64,000 nt of DNA from Branchiostoma floridae (GCF_000003815.2 NC_049986.1:7463665-7527664); one strand, 5' to 3'; shown: positions 24,501 through 37,700, numbered from the stretch's first letter. A program made the numbers and translations. The notes: a model not told the origin generated them from the sequence alone.

Positions 24501-25933
24501 AAGCGGGTTTCACATTCCGACCTGATGTTCTGAAGCTGAGCCTTGTGAGTGAGATCTGATTGTACTGTGGACGGCATGGCTTCCATGATTCTGCCAACTT
24601 TCTTCAGGAAAACCTTCTCCGTACGTTTGATGCGATGTAAAAGACTCTGGGTGTTGTCTGGGTCCTTGCAACGCACGAGAGCGGAATTATACAGGGCTGT
24701 AGCTTTCGTGAAGTCGCTGCCATTCCTACTTGTACTCCCCCTGTGTAGGTACACGTCGCCCATACCTTTCAATGCGGCGGCTTCAAGCTCTTTGGCTCCG
24801 CCTTCCGTCGTTTGTTTGAGCAGACCTGCGTACGTGAATTCAGCTTTAACCCTATTCAGACCGGGCTTTTTTGGTCATCCCTGGACCGGGGGGGGGCTTT
24901 TGAGGCCCTCCACTTCTAAGTCCTATAACTCTTGAACGACGTGCCGTAGGGCCACCAAATTTTCAGGACATGATTTCGACATAATATCTAACAAGTGTTT
25001 GACGTTTGACGTTACGTTGACGTAAGATGACGTAATTATGACGTCATCAATTTGATTACATTGGCCAAACCCATGAAAAATGGGTATTCTCAGAAAACTT
25101 CAAGTTATGCTGCAAAAATGTAACAACAAGTGCAGATAACAGAATAATTATGTTTATTACGACTTGCGTTGCCAATAGCAACATCAATGACGTCAATATG
25201 ACGTCATAAAATGACGTCATGTACGTCTAAGATACGAGTTGGGCTCCGCCATATTATATCCATCACCTTGAATTTTTAAAAATACTTTTTTTGCAACAAA
25301 TAATCACAAAGGGCAATGGAAATAGACTAAATTCATTCATTTAGATGGTTTTTGATGAAAAAATACAAGGTAGTTACAAATTTTAAGGGATAATTAGCTT
25401 GTTATTCTTGATCTGGCCATTCGGTCCGCCATCTTGGATTTTGGGCTGATGACGTCATCAAATTAGCATAATTTATGCATATATAATTATGAAAGATATG
25501 CTGAATAATATAAGATTTTATTTATGTAACAAAATTGCAGTAATATAGCAAATAAATGTGAAAAATACATAGTTAGAATCAAAAATAGTGATTTTTGGCA
25601 AAACTGCCTGTCAACAAACGGTTGCCATGGCAACAAGAAAAAATGGAAAATTTGTCAAACTTCGTAAAATTGTTGCCAACAATATTTTAGGAAAACTCAC
25701 CAAATTTGGTGACTCTAGCGTAAGCCGTTCTGGCGTTATAGGACATCGAAGTTAGCGCGGGCCTCAAAAGCCCCCCCCCGGTCTGAATAGGGTTAAGACT
25801 GTCTCCTTCCCGATATTGTCGGTCTGCGGTCGCAAGACGGTCACACAGTCGCAGCATGGTCGGCAATATGTCGCCCTTGGTCTGCTTTGAGTCGTACACG
25901 AGTCGGGAGTTGAATTCAGCACAATGACAATGT
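21545..25933 (-). CDS. DUF294-like nucleotidyltransferase/TPR protein, frame interrupted by a MITE
   Basis: The main frame runs uninterrupted from codons at 24845 down to the TAA at 21545-21547, over 1,095 residues without an intron. A nucleotidyltransferase-type motif, GLGSMAREEMTPFSDFEFA, lies about 160 residues downstream of the frame's KGMGDVY segment. It is the GS...(S/T)DxE pattern of the DUF294/GlnD-like fold. The rest is helical and reads as degenerate TPR repeats. Upstream, the frame is broken by a MITE (24850-25792). When the MITE and one TTAA copy are ignored, the same frame resumes at 25797 and continues to about 25933, where ctctag/A is a possible acceptor; exons further 5' were not found. 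Related proteins occur in cnidarians and amphioxus as expanded families with no assigned function that I know. Enzymatic activity is inferred from the motif alone. Status: either a pseudogene on this haplotype, or a gene that splices the insert out. Confidence 0.8.
24846..25796. mobile_element. piggyBac-type MITE with TTAA duplication inside coding frame
   Basis: Both ends read CCCTATTCAGACCGG inward and are flanked by TTAA (24846-24849 and 25793-25796); the element proper is 24850-25792 (943 bp). A TTAA target and CCC-starting ends are the hallmarks of the piggyBac superfamily. The left end carries a 25-bp insertion or duplication relative to the right, after which both share CCGGGGGGGGGCTTTTGAGG. 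There is no transposase. Nine TGACGT motifs lie inside. Confidence 0.9.
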
Positions 25934-25939
25934 CTAGAG

Positions 25940-28775
25940 CGTGGCGTCGGCTTGAATATTTATGCAGGGGTTCATATCAGAAGTTGTGGTCTCATCGCTA
26001 TACGTGATTTAACAGTCGGAAAATACACTCGTGAGTGTATCATTTTCATCTCTACAACTGCAATGCACTTAGCACTTGTGTTTTTTTCTGAAATATCTTC
26101 ATTCGCGTTTGTTGAACTCCATGTATTATTTTCAGCAGGAATCAATGAAATGATATCCATTATAAACATAGGTTGGTAAATTGTAATGGTCCCGGGGGTG
26201 TGCCGGATGTCTGCGTTTACTGACGTTTCAAAGGTCAAGTTGTCACACTGAAATCTGTTTTATTTTTACCTGAGATTTATCAAGTTGTTTTAAAATTCGT
26301 TTAATGTAAATAATATGCTAAGAACTTAAACAACATTTAACTGTCAACCAACATGAACCTGTCAATTTTGAAATTTGTGGCCAGCGCGTATTGGCTAGAT
26401 CAGAAATGACGCAGAATACCAGGTATTTTGCCTTGGGGTATGCTTTCAGTTTCGGCCCAGAGGACTTAACATCGACTATCATAATTCCACCAGGTGCCAT
26501 AATACCGCAACCTCAAAAAAACGTTAGCATAGAGGTCTTCCCAAGATTGTTTTGAACACCAAATGTTAAATATCCTAAATGTAATACAATTCAGATATTT
26601 AGGTGTTGAAGACAATCTTGAGAAGGCCTCTATAACAACGTTTTTTGAGGTGGCGGTATAATGGCACCTGGTGGAATTATGCGAATGTATGTTACTGGCT
26701 ATACTACTGTCAGTCAGTCTATACAGACTACATGACTCTGCGCAAATGAACAAGACGACAATGGAGACTACAATACTCATAAAAGTACAATACAGAATAC
26801 ATAATAGTATAGTATCTGACTAAAAGAACTAGAGGGTTCATATTCTTCTCAATTGCAGCAACCCAGTAGAAAGTGTTGCTGTAACTTTTATTTATTGTGT
26901 AGTAAAACAGCAAGAATAAAGTAGTAGAATAGTAAGAAGCAAATACGAAACAATGATTGGGATAATTTCTAATATTGTCTGGCCTTTACTGATCTGCCTG
27001 GAGATTAACCACATCTCCAGGCATTCTGCCTGTCTCTTATGTTTAATCCGCAAATAAACTGACAAAAAGGGAGCAAAGGTTACAACCTCCAGTCATCACA
27101 ACCATCCATGAAGGATTTGTCTTCTTCTTTCCGATTGGATCTATCTCTTCCCCTCACGTTCTGTAACATCAAATCTGATACGTCGAAGTCGCGTTACATA
27201 ATTACACTGTATAAACGGATTAACAGCCTTGCTTCGTATCTTCTTCCTGCTCTCCCAACATCGACCACGTCGTGAACGCTTTCAACAGGTAATAAGTCAT
27301 TTTCACAGAGATCAGAACGCATGTACGGTGACAGGAATTCTAGATCTAGGTAATGTGTCAAAGGTAAAGGCCCCGAAAAAGAAAACAGTCCTTGTCTCGA
27401 CCATTGTTTCGATTTGCATAACGTCCAGACGGGTTTTGTGTCTTTGGGTGGTCATTTACCTTTGACATGTCGTGAAAGGGTTTATCATATAAAATCAGGT
27501 GTGCGAGTTTCCAATGTCTTTTCTAGATTTTCTTTGCTTAAATCTTGTGTTGTTGTTCCAATCGGTTTATCAAGAAGACAGCGTAATTGGTGAGGTATTA
27601 TGCAGACTGTGTCATTTTGTTAACTTAAATCTGACAAATAGGTCACAACTCTCAAAGGTCACTGGGGTCAATGATCTAGCGCCCACATATACGTTCCGTC
27701 ATCAGTCTAGAATTTGTCAAAATGTCAATTTTAAATCTGAAATAACATTACTCTCCGAACGCCTTATATCCCCATAGTTTATGTTGCTGTAACATTTAGT
27801 TTATAAAAGCTCTCACCTGATATTTTCCCACGGCTATAATCTGACCTGTCAGTGTGTATACTGGATTGTGGTTGGGAGCGTTCGATAGGTCATTGACCCT
27901 GTGACCTTTGAGATCTGCGACCAGGTGCCAGGTGCAGTCTGTGACTTCACCAGTTCAATTTCTTTGGAAGCAATATGCTGGTGCGGTATGTTGAAACATT
28001 AACCCTATCATGCTGCCTAACTCATTTGGACCAATGCAAATCTGGCACCAAACGGCTACCTTAGTAGTATGAAGGTTACGGACATTGCGAAGTAGATGTA
28101 AGCTAACGTTATATGTTTCATAGTAACTTGATTGACTTTTTCTACTGAAATACAGATATCGTAAACTAACACTTTCTATACACACGAAAACACCCGCTCA
28201 TTTGATGCGCTGTTCAGCACCAAGGACAGGGAAAGCGGGGACCATGTGGCACAGTACAGATTTTATTTCTACCCATATCATATCCAGCCAGGGTAGGGAT
28301 AGAGCCTGGACTGTTACGCCGATTTTCCTGACAGTCGATCCTCATTTTGCATAGCCGTGCCCAATCGTAACTGAACCCTGACCCTTAAAATTAGTACCAG
28401 GAAGACGTGTAAGCTGGATAAAAGAATAAGAATTTGGCCAAATAGGTTTTTGCAGTATATACAGCTAGCAGCCGAACAGTTCATTCCTAGGCCAATTAAC
28501 TCCTACTAGACTTTTATTCATAACTTGGCCAAATTCCCCTATTACTATTCGGCCAGGCGGGAGTCTGGTAGAGACTAACTTAAAATTCCCACAGGGCCTC
28601 AACCACAGTCCAGTATGCTTATTGACCCCTGACTTGGGAACATATCAGGAGGTAGCTTTTAAAAACTAGATGTTACAACAACATTGCTATTTCATGATGT
28701 GATCAGATCTTTTTAACACCATGCATGTGCTTGTTTTTCTGTACATTCAAGGCGGCATATTCCACAGCTGCCAAC
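25940..28775. other. Intergenic region between divergent TPR gene and P450-1
   Basis: No supported exon was found. It contains the foldback element at 26480-26681. The missing 5' exons of the minus-strand TPR gene and the promoters of both neighbours must lie here or nearby. No TATA box or other decisive motif was seen. Confidence 0.4.
26480..26681. mobile_element. Palindromic foldback element, 202 bp
   Basis: The left end CATAATTCCACCAGGTGCCA and the right end TGGCACCTGGTGGAATTATG are exact inverses. Complementarity continues through nearly the whole element with a few mismatches and a small central loop near 26580. It has no coding capacity. The target duplication is unclear. Confidence 0.75.
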
Positions 28776-31700
28776 ATGCTTCAGCACCTGTACAGACAGC
28801 TGAATGCAGCTGTAGATGCCAGCACCCTCCTCCTGGCCCTGTGCACCTTTCTAGCCGTGTTCCTCAGCTACAAGCTGTTTCTCAAGCCGCTGTACTTTTC
28901 TCCACTCAGGGTTGTAAGTTCTTATCAAGTTAAAACTGTTCAGTTATGAAGTAGAAAATTAGATGGATTTATTCACAATTTCACATTGATTTGCTTTTTA
29001 AGAATTGAGTGAATTATACCATGTTTTAGTTCGTATGTAGTAGCTTTTCACGCATGTCCAGTATACAAGCTTTTCATTTGACGTTATCTGCGCCATGTTG
29101 GATTACAGCGTACGTCTGTTAAACACACGAAGATGCTACTACTTAATTCAATCACAAAGGCAACATGGTCGTCGGAGGAGCAAAATTATAATCAGTACGT
29201 CGTCAATAAAAAGTCTGTATTGGGCTAAAATGGTTACATCATTTTACGTCATATATTACTTCGGGATTTTCCGTAAGCCATCGGACGCAACCGAAAGTGT
29301 CCGAAGTAAGGTGTGACGCCATTCTAACTTAACCATTGGCCCAACATATGGTAGAAATTAGCAGAAATTAGGTGTGACGTCATCCTCACTCCTGCCAATG
29401 GCGCGGGTGGTGGCATTTCAGACGTTAGGTGTGACGTCTTTGTATTGTTTATTTTTATCTGGTTGCAATAGAAGAAAACTTCACGCACCATGCGACGTTA
29501 TGTGTTTGTTCCGATTTGTCTCTCCCAGATGCCGAGTGCCAAATTCATCCCTATTGTTGGTCAGATATGGGACATAAACCGTCAGCAAGCTATTGTCTCA
29601 GATCTCAGGTCAGTAAATGTAAGCGTAAGTGAGGGGGATGTACAAGTGTGCTACTAACCCTAACCATGACCCTAACCCTAATTTTGGTGCGTCGGAACAT
29701 AAGCCTGGGAGTTGCATTAGTTAGTGCATTTGGAAAGCTGGACCCTAGTAAGTAATTCCAGCCTCATTCGTGTGTCTTCACCTTGACAAGTACCTCAAAC
29801 AATTCATTATGACGATACTTTGACAACGTATATGTAGCGAGAAGCAAGGACTTGTCGTGGACTTTCCATGGGCGTCGTGAAAAGAAGACAGAAGGAAAAT
29901 GTTCGCGGTGGTTTTGACTTGGCGGTGAAATGGCCACCGCGAAAACCACGAACATAAACCCACGGCAAAAGTTTCGGCGTTTACAGACTATACCGATACT
30001 ACAGCGGCAGGCGTTCACGTGTTTTGAGGCTTATTCTTAAGGTCCAAGAAAATAGCTAGAGCGACGTAGAAGAGACTTGATAGTCATTTTTATCAAGCTT
30101 CTTCAGTCAAACGTGGTTTACGCAGTTAGCGTTGTTCACGCGAAGATAGGACACTCCACCAAACAAATTCCTTTGTAGCGAAATGGACCATTGTTTTTAG
30201 TATTGCCCATTCACAAACAATTAGGTCCAGGTTCGGACTGTACCTAAAGGTGCACTCTCACCGCACTTGTGTTATTTTCTCCAACTCTTTATAATTTAGA
30301 TATTGCGTGATACGTAAAGGTATAACTTAGAAGACGACAAAATACACAAATATTAAAAAGATTCGTTCTTTATCCCTGGAATTCGTGAAGTACCTGTACC
30401 TGTACCTGAATTTGCTGTAACGCTAGGTCATCTTTATCCGTAGGGTAACAACGTATTTAGGGATGTCAAGTCGACAGATGATGGTTTCAAACTGCAATAA
30501 TTGAAAATAGTACAATTTGAAACTACAGTCCATCGACTTGATATCTTTGGGTACCTTGTTTAGCAACACAACGGATATAGGTTACCCCGCGGATAAAGGT
30601 GAACTAACGTTACCGGTGCCTTCCCCTGTTACCACTGTTGGCTAATCATTCCTTTACAGAAGAGCCCGGAAACTTGGCCCCATATCCAGGTATTTTGTGA
30701 CGTTTGGAGAAGAGCGAGTCATGATAGCTGATCCCGACGCCATGAAACACATCCTGGTCACTAACCATGCCAACTATGTACGGCCATATCTATTGCGAAG
30801 GTAATATCACATGTTCTGTATATTTGATGTAACGTGTGGTATTCATCACTAACATGCTGCTACTCTGGTCAATTACGGCATGTGACACGGTTCTAGTTAG
30901 TTGAAAACACGTGTATTCTTGTAACTTTTTAACGCATTGTCGTATTGTAACGAAACTTCATACAGAGTTAGTTCTATGCGGTACACATAAAATGCACATG
31001 TGATATCTGTTGCTGCACTGTAATTTTGGGTTAGAAATAACGATTTTGGTTAAAAATATTGTTGTTTCATTCATGTATCAATTCCCCAGCGGGGACACGG
31101 ACTATAGCCTTGATTTTTTACGAGATAAGAGCTTATTCCCAACGGAAATGATCTGTCCAGAGTACGTATTTGTGTTTTTAGCTCAGCTGCCAGTTGGGTC
31201 CCATACTCTTCTAGAAGATCCTAGACGAGCGTGTGGTTCAATACTAGTACTGCATAACTAATGACTGTTTATTAGATCCTAGACGAGCGTGTGGTTCAAT
31301 ACTAGTACTGCATAACTAATGACTGTTTATTAGATCCTAGACGAGCGTGTGGTTCAATACTAGTACTGCATAACTAATGACTGTTTATTAGATCCTAGAC
31401 GAGCGTGTGGTTCAATACTAGTACTGCATAACTAATGACTGTTTATTAGATCCTAGACGAGCGTGTGGTTCAATACTAGTACTGCATAACTAATGACTGT
31501 TTATTAGATCCTAGACGAGCGTGTGGTTCAATACTAGTACTGCATAACTAATGACTGTTTATTAGATCCTAGACGAGCGTGTGGTTCAATACTAGTACTG
31601 CATAACTAATGACTGTTTATTAGATCCTAGACGAGCGTGTGGTTCAATACTAGTACTGCATAACTAATGACTGTTTATTAGATCCTAGACGAGCGTGTGG

Positions 31701-34700
31701 TTCAATACTAGTACTGCATAACTAATGACTGTTTATTAGATCCTAGACGAGCGTGTGGTTCAATACTAGTACTGCATAACTAATGACTGTTTATTAGATC
31801 CTAGACGAGCGTGTGGTTCAATACTAGTACTGCTACTGCATAACTAATTACGTCTGTCAATCAGTCTATACAGTATACATATGTATTGTTGTTGTTGTTG
31901 TTGTTGTGCTTTCTCGCCTTCTATAGTGCATTCGCTGCTCTTGCAGAGAAAGGACTGCTGGCCGTCAGTGGTACTGAACACGCCATGCAAAGGAAAATTC
32001 TAAACCCTGCATTCAAACGGGAAAACCTCAAAGGTAAACGTTTTTATATCAGCTAAGAGACTGTTTTGAAACGTCAAAATTACCAATAGGAGCTCATGAT
32101 TCTTTGTCACTATGAAAATCAGTCCAATAGGAGCACAGGTGAATGAAATCTCCATGAAACCAGCCTCTATTCACAGCGCTACACCTGCGCCACAGACAGG
32201 TGGTCAATTAACTCAATTTTTGAGGATAACCAATCAGATGAGTTATGCAAATGAGCATGTAGGGTATAAATGGGAGACATTATAAAAGGCGCGAAGTTTG
32301 GCTTTGAGGTGGTTGGGAGAAACAGGCGAAAAGTCGGGTAAAAAATAGTGAGTTAGGAAGGAAATGAAGTGGTTGATATATGGTAAGAAGGATAGTATTC
32401 TTATTCTTAGTGGAGCTTGTCAATATTCACAGAAGTACGACACCTTTGCTTTCTTTAACTGTTTCTGTTGCAGGAATGGTGAAAACATTTCAGCAATGGA
32501 CTGAGGTGGTGGTGCAGTACTGGAATGACAAGCTAGAGGGCACCACTACCAGCGATGGGTTTGCAGAACTCCCAGTTCAGGACGACATCGGGAGACTGGT
32601 TAGTCAGTTCTAACAACGTACTGTAAATTTAGTAATTTTTAGGACTTAGCTCTATGGTAGGAGGGGTAAGTAGGTTTTTGCTTTCGTTTTGTTCAACCAG
32701 TTTGGTCAGGTTTAGTCTAATTTTGTTTATTGGTCGAAAATTATTATTCCAATGCGATTTACTGTCACAAAACTAAATGAAAACCCTAAGTGCATGATTT
32801 GAATTGCAGACCCTGGACATCATTGGTGAATGTGCCTTTAGTTATGAGTTCAACTCCATCAGAGAACCCGACAGGCTCGTCAACCAAAGTGTCACCAGAC
32901 TGTTACAAGACTCAGGGGCAAGGTAGGTTTATGATTTAATCGGGTTAAAGGTACACTTTGCAAGATTTGTGCCCCAACATCGAAAAAAATTCTCGAGAAC
33001 AAAATATTGACGCGAATGATCTATAGAGTCCATTCCAAGTCACCATGAGGGTTTTATGTGATATTTGTAATTAGTCTGAATTATTTTGAATAAAAGAATA
33101 TCTGAGCCACAATGATTAAATTCTTTTTAAAAAAATTGTAACTGTACAAAAATATCTTTATTTAGAATAATTGTGAAACCTCTGTGTGATTATTTCACAT
33201 TTACAAATATTTACAAATATTTGTAAACTTTGCCGAATGGTAAAATAAGTTTATTGTCCCCATAAAAGTAAGCCCTATTGTTGCATCTGTATATTTTTAG
33301 ATTTCACAGTGCTGGGCACTGGTGGATCCTTTGTGGTGGGCCATTGTTGCATGGCAACCATACTTTTCAAGGATGTGTGAATTGCTATCTTCCCAGCCCA
33401 CTGAACCATTTACAAAAAATGGTAGAAAATGGTAGAAAATGGTAAATAATGGTAGAATGCTGTTATCATTATTTAGAAACCATTAGAAGTATCTAATTCC
33501 ACACCATGAATATTTCCAAAGTTTTACAGGACCAAGGAAAGTATAAAGTTAAAACAGTGTTAAAAATATTTCTGAAGTATCAAATGTCCTAGACATATAA
33601 TAACAAAAGTTTAAAATCAATTCTAAACAATGGCAACAAACATCCGCACGGTGTCTTGAAATGGACTCTACAACAACATTTGATTGTACGGATGACATCC
33701 TCTGAAAACCCCAAAACTGATTTTGGTCGAAAAAAAGTTTTCTTCATTTTGAAATCTATGTGGTCAGAAGGGTATGGTATACCAAACAGTAGATTCATCA
33801 TTTTTGTTCTTTCGTATGTTCTTCTTTGACCTTGGAATTGAAGTTGGCATTCAATGACATTAGTATATTTTCCAGCATATTTTCTAAAAACATCTACAGC
33901 ATACGTTTGCTCATTTTACAGCTGCTTTGTACGATTAACAGAAACATTTCTTCTGGGAAACGGCCGAAAATTCATGCGCGCATGGATGTCATCCATATAA
34001 TCAAATAAACATGACCTTCGGGAAATAAAAGTTAAATGAGTTCAAAAAACTTTAATACATTTGTTTGCACCTCGTTTTAGTTGGATAACGGTCGTCACTG
34101 CGGGTAGCGTCTTTGTGGCGACTAAAGAGTTTCTCAAGCTGCGGGGTCTGTGTGAACGGATAGTGGATGACGTCATTGCAGAAAGGAAACAACTCCAAGA
34201 AAATCCAGAACAAGGTGAGGCATTTATAATTCAGTTATAACACATTAACTGTCCAGAAAGTTCCTCCGTGCAGACGTCGTGGCTGTTCACTTCTAAACCA
34301 TGAGCTATAATGACGTCAAAGAAGAGAACCAATAGGTAAGCTCAGGATTCTTTGCCACTTGTGAGTCCAGAGTGAGGAACTAGGACCCTGTGTACATTTC
34401 CCGACCTTATCGTTCATTGCGTAATTATGCAGATCATTATATTAGGGTCAACTATCGATTGAAACCCATAACCTTTAGATTCTGAGTCAACTACACTTAA
34501 GCCACAGGCGTAGGCTTCCATCCCACCTGCTGAACGGTAACTAATGATTTTTAATAGGATAGATTGTTATCACTGGGGCTGGGTACCGGTGCAGAAAATT
34601 CAGGTCCAGGTCCGGTTCAGGTCCAAAGGATCAGGTCCAGGTCCGGACCTGAACCTGGACCTGATGCAGTATGACTCATACCAATGGTCCATTTCACTAC

Positions 34701-37700
34701 AAAGAAATCTGTTTGGTGGAGTATTAGACTTACACTGGCGTTTTAAAATCCTACAACGCTAACTGCACATGTACGTTTGGCTGTAAAATTTGGTAGAAAT
34801 GACTATAAACTCTACTCTACTTCACTCTTGTTATTTTCTTCCACCTGCAAGCGCCCAAACGTGTGAATATCTGATCAAATAATATGTTAATTTTCTAATC
34901 GGTCCAACATCCGGTCCACCTAATTTTTTCAGGTCCGGTTTTTCTGGACCGGTCCAACAAGAAAAACCGGTTTTGTACCGGTACGCTGTACCGATACCCA
35001 GCCCTAGTTATCAGTGTTCAAAACAACAGCGTCAGCTTCACGCGTACAAGGTTATAAAGACTCATTGTCGGGTGTTTTCATCTATTAAACGGCAAGTTTA
35101 TGGTGAGAAAATTGATTTTTCAAAATTTTGTTCTTAGCTGATGACGACGCCCCCAACGACCTCCTGAGTCTGGTGATGATGGCTCGGGACAGAGACACGG
35201 GGGAGGGGCTTCCTGAGGAGGTCATCAGACACGAGGTCATGACCTTCATGGTGGCCGGACATGAGGTATGGAAAGAATACTAACATCTGGAGATTTATTT
35301 TGCGAATAATCTAAAATAATCTCCTGATTGTTTGAAAAAATCTGGAGAATGTATGAAACAATCTGGAGACTTTTTGAAATAGTCTTGAGGTTTTTCCGAA
35401 AAAATCTCCAGATTTTCTGGAAAATGTTTCGATTTTCAACGGCACGGGGTGATTATGATCTGTACTATGGCATGGAAGCTTTTCATAAAGTATCAACGTT
35501 AACTTTGTAAGTATTAGCTGTAAATGGTTAGAAGTGTTTGTGCAAAGTGCAATATTTGTCCAAAATCAATCTGTGGGCTGCTTACTTTAAGTTTACGGTG
35601 CTTGAATGTTGTAGAATGGTAAAACACAATAATTATTACGGCACTTGTGAGTTTGTGGAAGACAGCAAAACGTGTGAAGATATCGATGATTTCACGAAAA
35701 TTCATCATGAAAACTATGAACTGAACACCATTGCAAATATTTCACTATTAGCAGCATTTTATGTGATTTTGGTCGCGTTGGAACGGATTATGTCATAAAG
35801 ACGACCTAATTGCCTCATGGAAAAGGGACATTCTGGCCCTAAATTAAATTGTAAACTGAATGTACAACTATTATGGTATTATTGAATGTCCCAGATGCAC
35901 CCACAACAAGAATGTATCTGCCATGGGTACATTCTGTCTAGGGGTAACATTTTGGCCTGCTACACTAGTACTGGTTTTGAGATAATCATAAACAAACTCA
36001 AATGTACTGCAAAAGGCTCAAGTTCAAATACAATGTCACAGACGACCAGTGCAGGACTGGCATGGCTACTACTGGAGCTGTCACGTCATCCGGACATACA
36101 AGACCGCCTGAGGTCAGAGGTCAGGGATGTGTTGCCTAGCGACGACACGCCCATCACCTGGGACCTCCTGGACCAAATCCCCTACCTGATGTGGGTGGTG
36201 AAGGAAACCCTGAGGTGGGTGAAACATTTTTACTGAATCTTCTTAAGAAATAAATATGAATCATAAGACTCGATATACACCGTAGGTTTTTTTTTCTGCA
36301 CAATGTATTCAATTAAGTAACAGACACACGTAGACTTTGTACAGAGGCGGCGGCACCATTTTTTAGTTGTGGGGGCGAACATTTCTAATATCACTAAGTC
36401 GAGGGCCGAAGGCCTCCGGCGCGACCCTTCTAGGGGGGTCCGGGGGCATTCACCCCCGGAAAAATTTCAAATCTTAAACCTCTGAAACGCTATTTCCTGT
36501 ATTTTGAGGGGCAAATTTTGCTGCCAGACTAGGCTAACTTCAATGACATTTCTATCAAAAATACACATAGTTTTAGCTTTAGTTATTAAAGGCGACACCC
36601 CCAACATATTTTCACAATCTCGAGCGGCGAAGGTACGAGCCGTTGCAAGGTAGGTTCTGGAAATTTTTGAAATCTAGACCCTCTGAAACGCCATTCCTGT
36701 ATTTTGAGGGACAACTTTTGTAGACAGACTAAGCTGAATTTAATTAAACTTCTAGTAGAGAAAACGATTTTTGAGGGTGACGACCCACGCACCAACATAT
36801 TTTGCACTGCGTCGTCGTGAGCCCCGAAGACGCAAGCCGCCGCAAGGGAGTTTTGGAGAAATTTTTAAATCAGGACACTTTGAATGCCATTTCCTGCATT
36901 TGTGGGGAACATTTTGCTTGTAAACAAATCTAAGTTTGATAATGAAATTTCTACTAGAAAAAGGTCGTGGGGGACGACGCTCCGGTAGCATTTTCCCACC
37001 ATGTCCAGTGCCGACGGCGCGAATCCTCACAAGGTAGGTCCTTTGAAATTTTAGAAATCTGGACCCTCTGAAACGTCATTTCCTGCATTTTCAGGGCCAA
37101 ATTTTGCCAGTAGACTAGCGAGATTTGGTGAAATTTCCATTAGTGAAAATATACACAAGGGTTTCAGCTTGATTTTGAGTGTTTCAGCTTATTTTATCGT
37201 GGGGGCGACGCCCCCACGACCTATTTTTTGTGGGGGCGGCCGCCCCCACTGCCCCCACGGTGCCGCCGCCACTGTTGTACACAAGAAACATACACAACGC
37301 TTTCATGTCAGTACCGGATAAAAAACAAACAGTCATACACTTTTTGAATGCAACCAGGTCCATTCTAACGAAAACAATTGCTTCACTTGCATGGACATGG
37401 AAACTCCGAACTAGATTATCATCGGATACAAGACAAACCACACGTCCAACTCTCCAAGTATCCTATTACACCACTTCCGCCTGTTTCACCTTGCCACTCT
37501 ATAAGCTACGGCCGCGTGGCGCGTTGGTCACCCGATCCCTCGATCTCGGAAGTTAAGCAACGCGACGGTCCGGACAGTGCTTGGATGGGGGACCAACCAA
37601 GGACGTCCGGATTGCTGTAGCCTCACGAAGTTTCCACGAAATCGTCTTCCGGGAGGGACGTAAAACGGGGGTCCCGTGCTCGAGGAGGTGCCTCGACCAC

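Noticed and set aside
31217-31850. CRISPR-like array
   Set aside because: The 58-bp units are contiguous and identical with no unique spacers, and the genome is eukaryotic; it is a minisatellite.
34544-34762. 72-residue frame with a Gly/Pro/Arg-rich repeat
   Set aside because: Lies in the GGTACCGG-ended element; the repeat reflects GGTCCAGG motifs in the DNA.
37505-37622. Functional 5S rRNA gene
   Set aside because: Multiple substitutions in stem regions and fusion to a SINE body with an (ATT)n tail indicate a retroposon.
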